Positions 1-9,059 of a DNA stretch of 64,000 nt are shown one piece after another; the stretch's first letter is position 1, and every line of letters begins with the position of its first letter. The notes under the pieces are model-generated. The model ran no database searches and was not told where the DNA came from. It saw only the letters and a program-made list of their open reading frames with translations. Origin of the DNA: Kibdelosporangium aridum (GTDB taxonomy: Bacteria; Actinomycetota; Actinomycetes; Mycobacteriales; Pseudonocardiaceae); assembly GCF_900176515.1 (NCBI RefSeq), contig NZ_FWXV01000019.1, positions 1 to 64,000 on the forward strand. Reading direction: 5' to 3'. The position numbers and the translations under genes are program-made.

Positions 1-145
1 AGCGGGAAGCTCGTTCCAAGATGAGGTCTCCCACCCATTTGATGGGTTAAGGCTCCCAGCTAGACGACTGGGTTGATAGGCCAGAGATGGAAGCACGGTA
101 ACGTGTGGAGTTGACTGGTACTAATAGGCCGAGGACTTGCTCACA
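1..145 (+). rRNA. 23S ribosomal RNA, 3' end (partial)
   Basis: The first bases match the conserved 3' end of bacterial 23S rRNA, including the GACTGGTACTAATAGGCCGA segment that lies a few bases before the 3' end in actinobacteria. Only the terminal part is in the window; the rest lies upstream. The exact 3' end is estimated. 5S rRNA follows about 60 bases later, as in a normal rrn operon. Confidence 0.95.
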
Positions 146-208
146 AAGATGTTACGCATCCACTGTACGGTTCTGAAACACCAAACCCCGGTTTGAGTGG
201 TTTCACGG

Positions 209-328
209 TTTTACCGTGGTTATAGCGAAGAGGAAACGCCCGGTCCCATTCCGAACCCGGAAGCTAAGCTCTTCAGCGCCGATGGTACTGCACTGGGTAC
301 GGTGTGGGAGAGTAGGTCGCCGCGGTAA
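209..328 (+). rRNA. rrf: 5S ribosomal RNA
   Basis: About 120 bases with the conserved 5S core (GGTCCCATTCCGAACCCGG and the GGGAGAGTAGGTCGCCGC 3' part). The 5' TTACCGTGG and 3' CCGCGGTAA ends pair to form helix I, which sets the boundaries to within a few bases. It is the last gene of the rrn operon and is followed directly by a terminator. Confidence 0.95.
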
Positions 329-340
329 TATTCTTCGAGG

Positions 341-368
341 GGCCCCGCGAGTAATCGCGGGGCCTTTT
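341..368 (+). terminator. rRNA operon terminator
   Basis: A perfect 10-bp GC-rich stem (GGCCCCGCGA / TCGCGGGGCC) with a 4-base GTAA loop, followed by TTTT, begins 12 bases after 5S rRNA. This is a textbook intrinsic terminator. Confidence 0.92.
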
Positions 369-384
369 CGCTTGTGGTCCCTCG

Positions 385-421
385 TGAATGTTTGCCCGGG
401 TTGTGCCCGGATAACCATTCA
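385..421. other. nested inverted repeat in the rrn to TPR-gene gap
   Basis: TGAATG (385-390) pairs with CATTCA (416-421) and encloses a second stem CCGGG/CCCGG (396-400/406-410). It lies just after the rRNA terminator and before the next gene. It may be a back-up terminator or an operator. Nothing else is recognised in the 369-541 gap apart from the GGAGG ribosome site before the next start. Confidence 0.4.
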
Positions 422-541
422 TGAGCGGTGACCTGCACCGGCTGAAACTCTTGCGTTGCAGGCCGGTTGTTACCATGGTCGATGGCCTGCTGGCCAACTT
501 GAGAAGTTTTCAGCCCCGCGGGACGGGGCGTGGAGGTTTAG

Positions 542-2653
542 GTGTCAGAGTTCGATCGGCCCGAGGCCGGTAGCGGCGACCAGCCGCGCGGTCGCGGAGC
601 CGGCGGTGATCGTCAGAACGATCGCCGTAAGGACGGTCGGCGTGGGTATGCCGGCGACCGTAAGCCACGTGGAGCTGGCACCGACCAGCGGTACGGCGGC
701 CGTAACCGCGACGAGCGGGGTGACCGCTGGGCGCCTCGCGACGACTCCGATCGCCGTGACTTCCGCCGAGATGACCGGGACGACCGCCCGTTCCGGAAGC
801 CCGCGCGCGACAACAACTCCCGCGGCTATGACCGCGGCGACAAGCCACGCCGCGACTTCACCCCGCGAGACCGTGACAACAACCGGGGCGGGGACCGGCG
901 CACCTTCGGCCGTGACGACCGTCCCCGCCGGGACTTCAACCGCGACGACAAGCCGCGCCGCGACTTCAGTGACCGTGGCCCGCGCCGGGACTCCAACAGC
1001 GATGACCGGCCGCGCCGGAACTTTGACCGGGACGACCGTCCCCGCCGCGACTTCAACCGCGACGACCGCCCGCGCCGGGACTACAACCGCGACGACAAGC
1101 CGCGCAGCTTCAACCGGGATGACAAGCCGCGCAGCTTCAACCGTGACGACCGTCCCCGCCGGGACTTCAACCGGGATGACAAGCCGCGTCGCGACTTCGG
1201 TGACCGTGGCCCGCGGCGGGACTCCAACAGCGATGACCGGCCGCGCCGGAACTTCGACCGGGACGACCGCCCGCGTCGGGACTTCAACCGCGACGACCGC
1301 CCTGCCCGCAGCTTCGATCGCAGCGATCGACCGCGCCGCGACTTCAACAAGGACGATCGGCCCGCGCGCAGCTTCGACCGGAATGACCGTCCCCGCAGGG
1401 ATTTCAACCGGGATGACAAGCCGCGTCGCGACTTCGGTGACCGTGGTCCGCGCAAGGACTTCAACCGCGACGACCGCGGTCCCCGTCGTGACTTCAACAA
1501 GGACGATCGGCCCCGCCGGGATTTCGGTGACCGTGGTCCGCGGCGTGACTCCAACGGCGATGACCGGCCCCGTCGGGACAGGGACGACCGTCCCGCGCGC
1601 AGCTTCAACCGGGACGACAAGCCGCGTCGCGACTTCAGTGACCGTGGTCCGCGCCGCGACTTCAATAAGGACGACCGTCCAGCACGCCGCGACTTCAGCC
1701 GCGACGACAGGCCCCGGCGCGACTCCGGCAATGACCGCCCGCGCCGGGACTTCGACCGTGACGAGCGCCCGCGTCGCGACTTCGATCGCGATGAGCAGCC
1801 GAGTCAGGAAGTGCAGCACGTCCAGGACGTCCCCAGCGAGGAGTCGCCGAGCCGCGACTTCGAGCCTTCGCAGGATGTCGAGCGTGCTGACCTGCCGGTG
1901 ACCGAGGCGTCCGAGCAGGAGCCCGCCGAGCAGACCGACGAAGCGCCTGAGGCCAGGCCCGAGCCGAAGAAGCCGGCCAACCCGGACCTCGAGACGCTGC
2001 CCGAGGGCGCGGACATCTCCAAGCTCGACCCCGAGGCCCGGCAGGAACTCAAGAGCCTGCCCAAGGCCCAGGCCGAGGACGTCGGCCAGCACCTCGCCGC
2101 GGCGGGCATGCTGATCGACGAAGACCCCGAGCTCGCCCTGAAGCACGCCCGCATCGCGCGTGGCAAGGCGTCGCGGGTGGCGATCGTGCGTGAGGCAGCT
2201 GGTCTGGCCGCGTACCACGCGGGCGAATGGGCGGAGGCGTTGTCAGACCTGCGTGCGGTGCGCCGCATGACGGGCTCGAACGCGCACATCGCCGTCATGG
2301 CTGACTGTGAGCGTGCCCTCGGCCGTCCCGAGCGGGCTCTCGACCTGGCCAAGGAGGTCGGCACGGACGTCAGCCCGGCGACCGCCGTCGAACTGCGTAT
2401 CGTCGCGGCCGGTGCACGCCGTGACATGGGACAGCTGGACGCTGCGGTTGTCGCGTTGCAGGGCCCAGACTTGGACCCGAAGCGACGGGACCCGTGGAGC
2501 GCGCGGCTGTTCTACGCGTACGCCGACAACCTTGAGGCTGCCGGTCGTAACGACGAAGCGATCCGTTGGTTCCTCAACGCGGCTCAGGTCGATGACGAGG
2601 AAGAGACCGACGCGGCCGAGCGGGCCGTGGAACTTGGGGCCGCGCTGCAGTGA
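542..2653 (+). CDS. Arg/Asp-repeat protein with C-terminal TPR-like domain (Rv1691-type)
   Basis: 703 residues. Residues ~1-430 are a low-complexity, highly charged array built from a roughly ten-residue unit of the form DDRPRRDFNR, repeated about 30 times with variants DRGPRRDS and DDKPRRDF. Residues ~480-703 are helical and TPR-like (KHARIARGK, AAYHAGEWAEAL, ERALGRPERALDLA) and correspond to the whole of mycobacterial Rv1691. The GTG start at 542 has GGAGG six bases upstream. The gene opens the conserved HAD-tlyA-nadK-recN block and overlaps the HAD gene by four bases. Function is unknown. The alternating Arg/Asp composition resembles RNA-binding disordered regions, and the position just after an rrn operon is suggestive but not proof of a ribosomal role. 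Confidence 0.85.
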   Translation: MSEFDRPEAGSGDQPRGRGAGGDRQNDRRKDGRRGYAGDRKPRGAGTDQRYGGRNRDERGDRWAPRDDSDRRDFRRDDRDDRPFRKPARDNNSRGYDRGDKPRRDFTPRDRDNNRGGDRRTFGRDDRPRRDFNRDDKPRRDFSDRGPRRDSNSDDRPRRNFDRDDRPRRDFNRDDRPRRDYNRDDKPRSFNRDDKPRSFNRDDRPRRDFNRDDKPRRDFGDRGPRRDSNSDDRPRRNFDRDDRPRRDFNRDDRPARSFDRSDRPRRDFNKDDRPARSFDRNDRPRRDFNRDDKPRRDFGDRGPRKDFNRDDRGPRRDFNKDDRPRRDFGDRGPRRDSNGDDRPRRDRDDRPARSFNRDDKPRRDFSDRGPRRDFNKDDRPARRDFSRDDRPRRDSGNDRPRRDFDRDERPRRDFDRDEQPSQEVQHVQDVPSEESPSRDFEPSQDVERADLPVTEASEQEPAEQTDEAPEARPEPKKPANPDLETLPEGADISKLDPEARQELKSLPKAQAEDVGQHLAAAGMLIDEDPELALKHARIARGKASRVAIVREAAGLAAYHAGEWAEALSDLRAVRRMTGSNAHIAVMADCERALGRPERALDLAKEVGTDVSPATAVELRIVAAGARRDMGQLDAAVVALQGPDLDPKRRDPWSARLFYAYADNLEAAGRNDEAIRWFLNAAQVDDEEETDAAERAVELGAALQ

Positions 2654-3675
2654 AACGTCGGCTGCTCGACATCTACGATGCGCTGCTGCTCGACCTGGAC
2701 GGAACCGTCTACCGCGGTGGTGAGGCGGTTCCGGGAGCGGCAGAGGCAGTACAGGCAGCCAGGGAGAACGGCACAGCCGTCCGGTTCGTGACCAACAATG
2801 CCTCGCGTAGCCCTGAGGATGTCGCGGAGCACCTGACGAGCCTGGGTGTGGTGGCCAAACCGACCGAGGTGAGCACGAGCGCGCAGGCCGCGGGCACGGT
2901 TCTGGCCGAGCGCCTGCAGCCTGGGGACGAGGTTCTTGTCGTCGGCACGGACTCGCTCGCCGACATCGTGTCCGCCGCTGGCCTGCGCCCGGTTCGCACG
3001 TTCAGCGACACCGTGAAAGCCGTTGTCCAAGGGCTGACGCGGGAACTCGTCTACAACGACCTGGCCGAGGCAACACTCGCCATCCGTGCCGGTGCGTTGT
3101 GGGTGGCGTGCAATATGGACGCCACCCTGCCGACCGAGCGCGGCGAGCTGCCCGGCAACGGTGCTCTTGTCGCAGCCGTACGGGCCGCGACAGGGCAGGA
3201 GCCTGTGGTCGCGGGTAAGCCCGCGCGGCCGTTGATGGACGAGGCGATCACGTCCGCCACCGCAGGCAGCCCGCTGGTCGTCGGCGACCGTCTCGACACC
3301 GACATCGCGGGTGCCGTCACGGCGGAAGTGGACGCTCTGCTCGTACTGTCCGGCGTGACGACGGCTGCAGACCTGTTGGCAGCGCCCGCGTGGCTTCGGC
3401 CGCGTTATGTGGCGGCGTCAGTTGGTGACGTATGTGGCCCCGCAGCTGGACTCGAGATTGAGGCACAGCGTGCATGGGAAGTCGACCGAACTGATCATCT
3501 GCTGACCGCCCGGTGGACCGGAAACGGCTGCGCCGCTGACGAACTGGCGTTATTACGCGCGTTGTGCGCGGCGCACCGGCCGATCGACGGCGGTGAGATC
3601 AAGGTCCGTGCCGAGGACGACGCGACACGTAGTGCGCTGAGCGCGTTGGGAATTGCCAGAACGGCGGTACCGTGA
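2650..3675 (+). CDS. HAD-superfamily hydrolase (NagD-like phosphatase)
   Basis: 341 residues with HAD motif I LLDLDGTVYRG (nucleophile DxD near residue 15), motif II FVTNNASRSP and motif IV VVGDRLDTDIAGA. The order and the NagD-type cap between motifs II and III indicate a type IIA HAD phosphatase acting on small phosphorylated metabolites; the substrate cannot be read from sequence. It starts with GTG inside the TGA of the upstream gene (GTGA overlap), implying translational coupling. It is the Rv1692 position. The last ~90 residues, after motif IV, are an extra segment without recognised motifs. Confidence 0.9.
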   Translation: MKRRLLDIYDALLLDLDGTVYRGGEAVPGAAEAVQAARENGTAVRFVTNNASRSPEDVAEHLTSLGVVAKPTEVSTSAQAAGTVLAERLQPGDEVLVVGTDSLADIVSAAGLRPVRTFSDTVKAVVQGLTRELVYNDLAEATLAIRAGALWVACNMDATLPTERGELPGNGALVAAVRAATGQEPVVAGKPARPLMDEAITSATAGSPLVVGDRLDTDIAGAVTAEVDALLVLSGVTTAADLLAAPAWLRPRYVAASVGDVCGPAAGLEIEAQRAWEVDRTDHLLTARWTGNGCAADELALLRALCAAHRPIDGGEIKVRAEDDATRSALSALGIARTAVP

Positions 3676-3676
3676 A

Positions 3677-3871
3677 GTGGTGCAGTTCAACTCTGAAGGC
3701 AGCTGGCACGCGCCCGTCCCTGGGCCGCCACCGGACCCGACCGCCGCGATCGACGCGGCGCTGGCCGGTCTCGAAGGGCTCGACCAGCTCGAGCCGGTCG
3801 AGCACGTCGGCCGGTTCGACGCGGTGCACACGGCGCTGACCGAGGCGCTGTCGAGCATCGACAAGGTCTGA
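3677..3871 (+). CDS. small conserved actinobacterial protein (Rv1693-like)
   Basis: A protein of about 64 residues rich in Pro and acidic residues with a short C-terminal helix pair (AAIDAALAGLEGLDQL, DAVHTALTEALSSID). Two adjacent GTG codons (3677 and 3680) just after the HAD stop are the likely starts; an upstream ATG at 3653 would overlap the HAD gene. It sits between HAD and tlyA, where mycobacteria also encode a tiny protein (Rv1693). No function is known. Confidence 0.7.
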   Translation: MVQFNSEGSWHAPVPGPPPDPTAAIDAALAGLEGLDQLEPVEHVGRFDAVHTALTEALSSIDKV

Positions 3872-3878
3872 GACGCCC

Positions 3879-4694
3879 ATGCCCCGCAGGTCGAGGCTGG
3901 ACGCTGAGCTCGTGCGTCGTGGCCTGGCCAGGTCACGCGAGCACGCGTCCCAGCTGATCGTGGACGGCCATGTCACGGTGAAGGGCGTCGTGGCCAAGAA
4001 GCCCGCGACCGCCGTGGAAACCGACGCGGCCGTGGTGGTCAAGGAAGACATCGACGACCCCGGTTGGGCGTCGCGTGGCGCGCACAAGCTGATCGGTGCG
4101 CTCGAGGCGTTCGGGCCCGATGGCTTGACCGTCAAGGGAAAGCGTTGTCTTGACGCGGGCGCGTCCACCGGCGGGTTCACCGATGTGTTGCTGCGCAACG
4201 GAGCTTCGCAGGTCGTCGCCGCGGATGTGGGACGTGGCCTGCTGGTCTGGCGGTTGATGACCGACGACCGGGTGCTGGTGCTGGACAAGACGAACGTCCG
4301 CAGCCTGACTCCCGAACTCACCGCCGGGCCGGTCGGCTTGGTGGTCGCGGATCTGTCGTTCATCTCGCTCAAACTGGTGCTGCCCGCGTTGCTGGCCTGT
4401 ACGACCGAAGACGCCGATCTGGTCCCCATGGTCAAGCCGCAGTTCGAGGTCGGGAAAGAACGTCTGGGCTCCGGCGGTGTGGTGCGGGACCCTGGACTAC
4501 GCGCCGAAGCTGTGATCGAAGTGCTCACCGCTGCCGCGGAGCTCGGCCTGCGCCTGCACGGCGTGGTCGCCAGCCCGTTGCCGGGGCCGTCGGGCAACGT
4601 GGAGTACTTCGTCTGGCTGCGGCGTGGTGATCGGCTCGAACCCGAGCAGGTCGCCGAGATGGTTCACACTGCTGTGCAGAAAGGACCGCAATGA
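3879..4694 (+). CDS. tlyA: TlyA family rRNA 2'-O-methyltransferase
   Basis: 271 residues. An N-terminal S4 RNA-binding domain (residues ~5-60, REHASQLIVDGHVTVKG) is followed by an FtsJ-type SAM methyltransferase with SAM motif CLDAGASTGGFTDVLL and catalytic-tetrad elements (RGAHKL, ADLSFISLK, VKPQFEVG). Mycobacterial TlyA methylates C1409 of 16S and C1920 of 23S rRNA and is needed for capreomycin sensitivity. It ends in an ATGA overlap with nadK, as in M. tuberculosis. Confidence 0.95.
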   Translation: MPRRSRLDAELVRRGLARSREHASQLIVDGHVTVKGVVAKKPATAVETDAAVVVKEDIDDPGWASRGAHKLIGALEAFGPDGLTVKGKRCLDAGASTGGFTDVLLRNGASQVVAADVGRGLLVWRLMTDDRVLVLDKTNVRSLTPELTAGPVGLVVADLSFISLKLVLPALLACTTEDADLVPMVKPQFEVGKERLGSGGVVRDPGLRAEAVIEVLTAAAELGLRLHGVVASPLPGPSGNVEYFVWLRRGDRLEPEQVAEMVHTAVQKGPQ

Positions 4695-5584
4695 CCGAGA
4701 GACCGCCGATCTACGAGATCCTCATGGTCGTGCACACCGGGCGGCACGCGAACCGGCGGACCGCCGAGCTGGTCGCCGAACAGTTCGGCAGGGCCGGAGT
4801 GGCGGTCCGGGCGCTGGACGTCGAAGCGGGTGACTTCAGCCCGGACCTGTCGACGGTCTGCGTGGACGAGAACGCCGCCAAGGGCGTCGACCTGGTGTTC
4901 GTGCTCGGTGGTGACGGAACCCTGCTGCGGGCCGCGGAGTTGGCGCGCCCGGCCGGTGTCCCGGTGCTCGGCGTGAACCTCGGCCGGGTCGGCTTCCTCG
5001 CTGAAGCGGACTCCGACGACCTGGATGTGGCCGTGCGGCGCGTGCTGGACGGCAAGTTCCACGTCGACGAGCGGATGACCCTTGAGGTCGTGGCGACCCT
5101 TGAAGGCGAGGAGATCGCCAGGACATGGGCGTTGAACGAGGCCAGCGTCGAGAAGAGCAGCCGCGACAAGATCCTGGACGTGCTGATCGAGGTCGACGGT
5201 CGTCCGGTCTCGGCGTTCGGCTCCGACGGTGTGCTCTGCGCGACGCCGACGGGTTCGACGGCGTACGCGTTCTCCGCAGGCGGGCCCGTGCTCTGGCCGG
5301 ACGTGGAAGCTCTGCTCGTGGTGCCCAGCAACGCGCACGCGATGTTCGCGCGGCCGCTCGTGGTCTCACCGTCGTCGGTCGTGGCCATGGAAGTCGATCC
5401 GGGCGGGCACCCGGCGGTGTTGTTCTGCGACGGTCAGCGCACGTTCGACTTGCCTCCGGGCGCGCGCGTGGAGGTCTCGGCGGGATCAGAGCCGGTCAGG
5501 CTGGTCCGGCTGTGGGACGGGCCGTTCACCGACCGGCTTGTGAATAAATTTGGTTTGCCCGTACAGGGGTGGCGCAAGCGATGA
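4691..5584 (+). CDS. nadK: NAD kinase
   Basis: 297 residues. It phosphorylates NAD to NADP with ATP or polyphosphate. The diagnostic GGDGTLLRAAE motif lies near residue 75, followed by GVNLGRVGFLAE and the NE...S and TPTGSTAYAFSAGGP motifs of the NAD-binding domain. ATG start at 4691 overlaps the tlyA stop. The length is typical of the PpnK family. It is cotranscribed with recN 63 bases downstream. Confidence 0.96.
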   Translation: MTERPPIYEILMVVHTGRHANRRTAELVAEQFGRAGVAVRALDVEAGDFSPDLSTVCVDENAAKGVDLVFVLGGDGTLLRAAELARPAGVPVLGVNLGRVGFLAEADSDDLDVAVRRVLDGKFHVDERMTLEVVATLEGEEIARTWALNEASVEKSSRDKILDVLIEVDGRPVSAFGSDGVLCATPTGSTAYAFSAGGPVLWPDVEALLVVPSNAHAMFARPLVVSPSSVVAMEVDPGGHPAVLFCDGQRTFDLPPGARVEVSAGSEPVRLVRLWDGPFTDRLVNKFGLPVQGWRKR

Positions 5585-5647
5585 CCGAAGACCTGCTTGC
5601 AGGGTCGAGCGTTAACACTGTCGGAGCGGGTAGGTAGGGTTCCTACT

Positions 5648-7432
5648 GTGCTGGCCGAGATGCGCATCCAGGGCCTCGGCGTCATCGACGAGGCGACCCT
5701 GCAACTGGACCCCGGATTCACTGTGGTCACTGGTGAGACCGGGGCGGGTAAGACCATGGTCGTGACCGGGCTGCATCTGCTGTCCGGTGGCCGTGCGGAG
5801 GCGTCCAGAGTGCGCTCTGGCGCGAGTCGTGCCGTGGTCGAGGGCCGTTTCCACGTGCCGCCAGACTCAGCAGCGGCGAAGGTCGCGGTGGAAGCCGCGG
5901 CGGAACCCGACGAGGACGGCAGCCTGATAGCGCTGCGTACGGTCGGATCAGACGGACGGTCCCGCGCCCACCTGGGCGGCCGATCAGTCCCCGTGGGTGT
6001 GCTCGCGGAAATCGCCGAGCATTTGATCGCGGTCCACGGCCAGAACGACCAGTTGCGCCTCCTGCACCCCGCGGAGCAGCGCGCGGTCCTGGACACGTTC
6101 GCTGGAGACGCGGTCGCGAAGGCGTTGGCCGAGTACCGGTCGACCCGCGCGGAGTGGCTCGATGTGATCGAGGAGCTGCGGGAGAAGACCGAGCGCGCCC
6201 GTGAACTGGCGAAGCAAGCGGACATGCTGCAGCACGGCTTGAAGGAGATCGAGGCCGTCGACCCGAAACCGGGTGAGGACACGGCACTGGTCGACGAAGC
6301 CCGGCGGCTGGCGGACGTCGACCAGCTCCGTGAGGCAGCGGCAGGCGCCCACTTCTCGCTGAGCGGCTCGCCGGACGACCCGGCTGACGGTGCGGGCGCG
6401 ATGGCCCTGATCGACGAGGCCAGACGGCGTCTTTCTGCCTCGGAGGATCCCAAGCTGCGTGACCTCGAACCCCGCCTGGCCGAGGCAGCGGTGTTGCTGA
6501 GCGACGTGAACAACGAGCTCAGCGGCTACTTGGAGGGTCTGGAGGCCGACCCGGCTCGTCTTGAGCAAGTGCTGGCGCGCCAAGCCGAGCTGAAAATGCT
6601 GACCCGCAAATACGCCACGGACATCGACGGCGTGCTCGCCTGGGCAGCGGACGCTGCCCAGCAGCTGACCGGCCTGGACACCTCCGAAGAGGCACTGACC
6701 GCGCTGGCTCACCGCCGCGACGAGCTGGCCGCCGAGTTGGCACGGCACGCCTCGACGTTGACCGAAGAGCGCGAGCGCGCAGCCCAGGAACTGTCTTCGG
6801 AAGTGACCTCAGAACTCGCGGGCCTCGCCATGGGCTCCTCGGGCATCGAGGTCGCCGTACGCCCGAAATTGGCAGCCGCGGAAGACACCAACGCACTCAA
6901 GGTCGGCGACGTCATGTTGTCGGCTGGGGCGGACGGCGTTGATGAGGTCGAGATCCGGCTGCGCGCGCACGACGGCGCGCAGGCGCTGCCGATCCACAAA
7001 GCGGCGTCGGGCGGCGAGCTGTCGCGCGTGATGCTCGCGATCGAGGTGGTCCTCGCACACGCCGACCCTGTCCCCACCATGGTCTTCGACGAGGTCGACG
7101 CCGGTGTCGGTGGCCGTGCGGCCATCGAGATCGGGCGCCGGTTGGCCCGGCTGGCCCGTAGCCACCAGGTCGTCGTGGTCACGCACCTGGCCCAGGTCGC
7201 GGCTTTCGCTGACCGGCACCTGGTCGTGGACAAGTCCGCCAAGGGTGGGCTGACCAAGTCCGGTGTGAAGACGTTGTCGGCGGAGGAGCGGGTCGTCGAA
7301 CTCGCTCGGATGCTCGCGGGCATGGAGTCCACCGAGACCGGGCGTGCCCACGCGGAGGAGCTCCTCGGCTTGGCCGAGACCGTCAAGCGTGAGGCCATCA
7401 ACGGCAAGAAGTCCCGCCGTAAGCGCTCCTAG
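5648..7432 (+). CDS. recN: DNA repair protein RecN
   Basis: About 594 residues. SMC-like ATPase for double-strand break repair: Walker A TGETGAGKTM near residue 35, central coiled coil (~150-370), ABC signature SGGELSRVMLA and Walker B MVFDEVDAGVGG, then the His-loop VVTHLAQVAA. The start GTG at 5648 gives VLAEMRIQGLG, which aligns with mycobacterial RecN (MLTEMRIESLG). An in-frame start at 5597 would add 17 unsupported residues. Confidence 0.95.
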   Translation: MLAEMRIQGLGVIDEATLQLDPGFTVVTGETGAGKTMVVTGLHLLSGGRAEASRVRSGASRAVVEGRFHVPPDSAAAKVAVEAAAEPDEDGSLIALRTVGSDGRSRAHLGGRSVPVGVLAEIAEHLIAVHGQNDQLRLLHPAEQRAVLDTFAGDAVAKALAEYRSTRAEWLDVIEELREKTERARELAKQADMLQHGLKEIEAVDPKPGEDTALVDEARRLADVDQLREAAAGAHFSLSGSPDDPADGAGAMALIDEARRRLSASEDPKLRDLEPRLAEAAVLLSDVNNELSGYLEGLEADPARLEQVLARQAELKMLTRKYATDIDGVLAWAADAAQQLTGLDTSEEALTALAHRRDELAAELARHASTLTEERERAAQELSSEVTSELAGLAMGSSGIEVAVRPKLAAAEDTNALKVGDVMLSAGADGVDEVEIRLRAHDGAQALPIHKAASGGELSRVMLAIEVVLAHADPVPTMVFDEVDAGVGGRAAIEIGRRLARLARSHQVVVVTHLAQVAAFADRHLVVDKSAKGGLTKSGVKTLSAEERVVELARMLAGMESTETGRAHAEELLGLAETVKREAINGKKSRRKRS

Positions 7433-7480
7433 CGACCCAAAGCGGGCATCTCGGTGACCTTGGTCGGCGATACTGCGGAC

Positions 7481-8353
7481 ATGTCCGAGGTGGACCGGGG
7501 CGACTGGACCCGATGGCCGCAAAGCTATCGGGAGCGGCTGCCGGTGCCGCAGTTGTCGGCGCACGTGAGCTGTGTGTGGCTCCAGGAGGTGGCGCCGGAC
7601 GCCGAGCCGTACTGGTTTCAGGCCGTACCGAACGGCACTGTCGAAGTCGTTTGTGTGCTGGGCGGCATGCCTTACGTGATCGGCCTGCAGTCGGGGCGCA
7701 CGCGTGAACTGCTCACACCCGGCACTGTGATGGTCGGTGTCCGGTTCCGGCCGGGTGCCGCGGCGCCCGTGGTGCGTGCCTCGGCGGGGGACCTGGTGGA
7801 CCTGACAGTCGGCTACGACGACCTCTGGAACCCTCGCGCGGCCCTGCGGGTGGGCGAGTTGGTGGCGGCCGCACGTTCGCCGCAGGATGCGGCAGCGCAG
7901 CTGGAAGCCGAAGTGCTTCGCCTGGTCCATGCCGCGGCCGAGCCGGATCCCGTGGTGCGGGCGGCAGTCGGCCTGCTGACGACTGGCCCGGTCAATGCCG
8001 TCCACACGCTGGCAGCCGAGTTGTACGTGTCGGACAGTCAGCTACGCCGCAGGTTCAGCACCGCGGTGGGCTGTTCGCCCAAGGTCCTGCAGCGCACGCT
8101 GCGGTTCTGGGGATTCCTTGCCTTGGCGCAGGCAGGCCCGCGGCCGCGCCGCTCGCTCACCGAACTGGCCGCCGTCGCCGGGTACGCCGACCAGGCCCAC
8201 CTGTCGCGCGAGGTCGTCTCGATCACCGGGGTGCCACCGACCGAACTGCTGGCGGGCCTCGAACGCACCTGCGGGGAGCACCACGACCACACCGCTACCT
8301 ACCAGCCACTGTTGACTGATTTGTTCAAGCGGTGGCACAGCAGCCGGTCCTAG
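7481..8353 (+). CDS. AraC-family transcriptional regulator
   Basis: About 290 residues. The N-terminal ~150 residues form a sensor domain with the PNGTVEVVCVLGG and VGVRFRPGAA patterns of the DUF6597-type domain. The C-terminal AraC DNA-binding domain has two HTH motifs (AAELYVSDSQLRRRFS and LAAVAGYADQAHLSREV). ATG 7481 is preferred over GTG 7454. It is absent from the mycobacterial block and interrupts recN-steA, so it is an accessory insertion together with the next gene, whose RBS follows 25 bases later; it may regulate that gene. Confidence 0.8.
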   Translation: MSEVDRGDWTRWPQSYRERLPVPQLSAHVSCVWLQEVAPDAEPYWFQAVPNGTVEVVCVLGGMPYVIGLQSGRTRELLTPGTVMVGVRFRPGAAAPVVRASAGDLVDLTVGYDDLWNPRAALRVGELVAAARSPQDAAAQLEAEVLRLVHAAAEPDPVVRAAVGLLTTGPVNAVHTLAAELYVSDSQLRRRFSTAVGCSPKVLQRTLRFWGFLALAQAGPRPRRSLTELAAVAGYADQAHLSREVVSITGVPPTELLAGLERTCGEHHDHTATYQPLLTDLFKRWHSSRS

Positions 8354-8390
8354 GGTCGGTCGCATTCAGCACCGACCTCCCGGAGGAACC

Positions 8391-8945
8391 GTGGGTTTAG
8401 TGGAAGTCAACCTGTCGATGTCGCTCGACGGATACGTCACCGGCCCGGAGCCCGACGCGGCGAACCCTCTTGGTGTCGGCGGCGCCGCCATCCTTCGTCC
8501 CGGCGGCGAACGCTGGATGGTCGACGAGGTCGTCGCCGCGGCCGGTGCCGTGGTCGCCGGCCGCCGGACGTACGACCACGTCGACGGCTGGGGTGAAGAG
8601 CCGCCGTTCCGCATGCCGGTTTTCGTTCCGACGCACCGGCCACGTGACGTCCGGGTCGCGGGCGACACCACCTTCACGTTCGTTGCCGACGTCGAAACAG
8701 CGGTCGCGATGGCGAAAGAGGCAGCGGGCGACAAGAACGTGTACATCATGGGTGGCGCCAGTACCGCGAACCAGGCACTGCGTGCCGGTTTGGTCGATGA
8801 GCTCAACCTCCACATCGAGCCGGTTCTGCTCGGCGGTGGCGCACAGCTGTTCGCGGACTTGGGCAGGCAGCAGATCCGACTGGAACGGACGCGGTTGATC
8901 GAAGGCCCGAACACCACTCATGTGCGGTTCCGGGTCCTGCGCTGA
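8391..8945 (+). CDS. dihydrofolate reductase / RibD C-terminal family protein
   Basis: 184 residues with the RibD-C/DHFR-like fold: NLSMSLDGYVTG at the N-terminus, VVAGRRTYDHVDGW, YIMGGASTANQALRAGLVDEL and EPVLLGGGAQLF. These proteins bind NADPH; most single-domain members have no assigned substrate and are not true folate reductases. GTG start has GGAGG six bases upstream. A hairpin follows the stop codon. Confidence 0.85.
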   Translation: MGLVEVNLSMSLDGYVTGPEPDAANPLGVGGAAILRPGGERWMVDEVVAAAGAVVAGRRTYDHVDGWGEEPPFRMPVFVPTHRPRDVRVAGDTTFTFVADVETAVAMAKEAAGDKNVYIMGGASTANQALRAGLVDELNLHIEPVLLGGGAQLFADLGRQQIRLERTRLIEGPNTTHVRFRVLR

Positions 8946-8955
8946 TCGTTGTCCA

Positions 8956-8980
8956 GCCAGGTCACAGCACGTGACCTGGC
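8956..8980 (+). terminator. hairpin after the DHFR-like gene
   Basis: A perfect 10-bp stem GCCAGGTCAC / GTGACCTGGC with a 5-base loop lies 11 bases after the stop. It lacks a T-run, as is common for actinobacterial terminators. It separates the inserted AraC/DHFR pair from steA. Confidence 0.6.
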
Positions 8981-9059
8981 ATCCCTCATGTGAGTGACCG
9001 TCCACGTGGCACGGCGTGGCGTGAGCACTGTGGACTGTCCATTTGCCACCATCGGACGC

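Noticed and set aside
456..1901. Long plus-strand frame (481 codons) rich in Ala/Thr/Arg overlapping the first gene, and a 557-codon minus-strand frame
   Set aside because: Both are by-products of the repetitive GAC/CGC codons of the Arg/Asp-repeat gene; no ribosome site, no conserved domain, and the frame in use has the Rv1691-type C-terminus.
8391..8945. DHFR-like protein as a true folate reductase
   Set aside because: It belongs to the RibD-C-like family; no thyA is adjacent and the folate-site residues are not evident.
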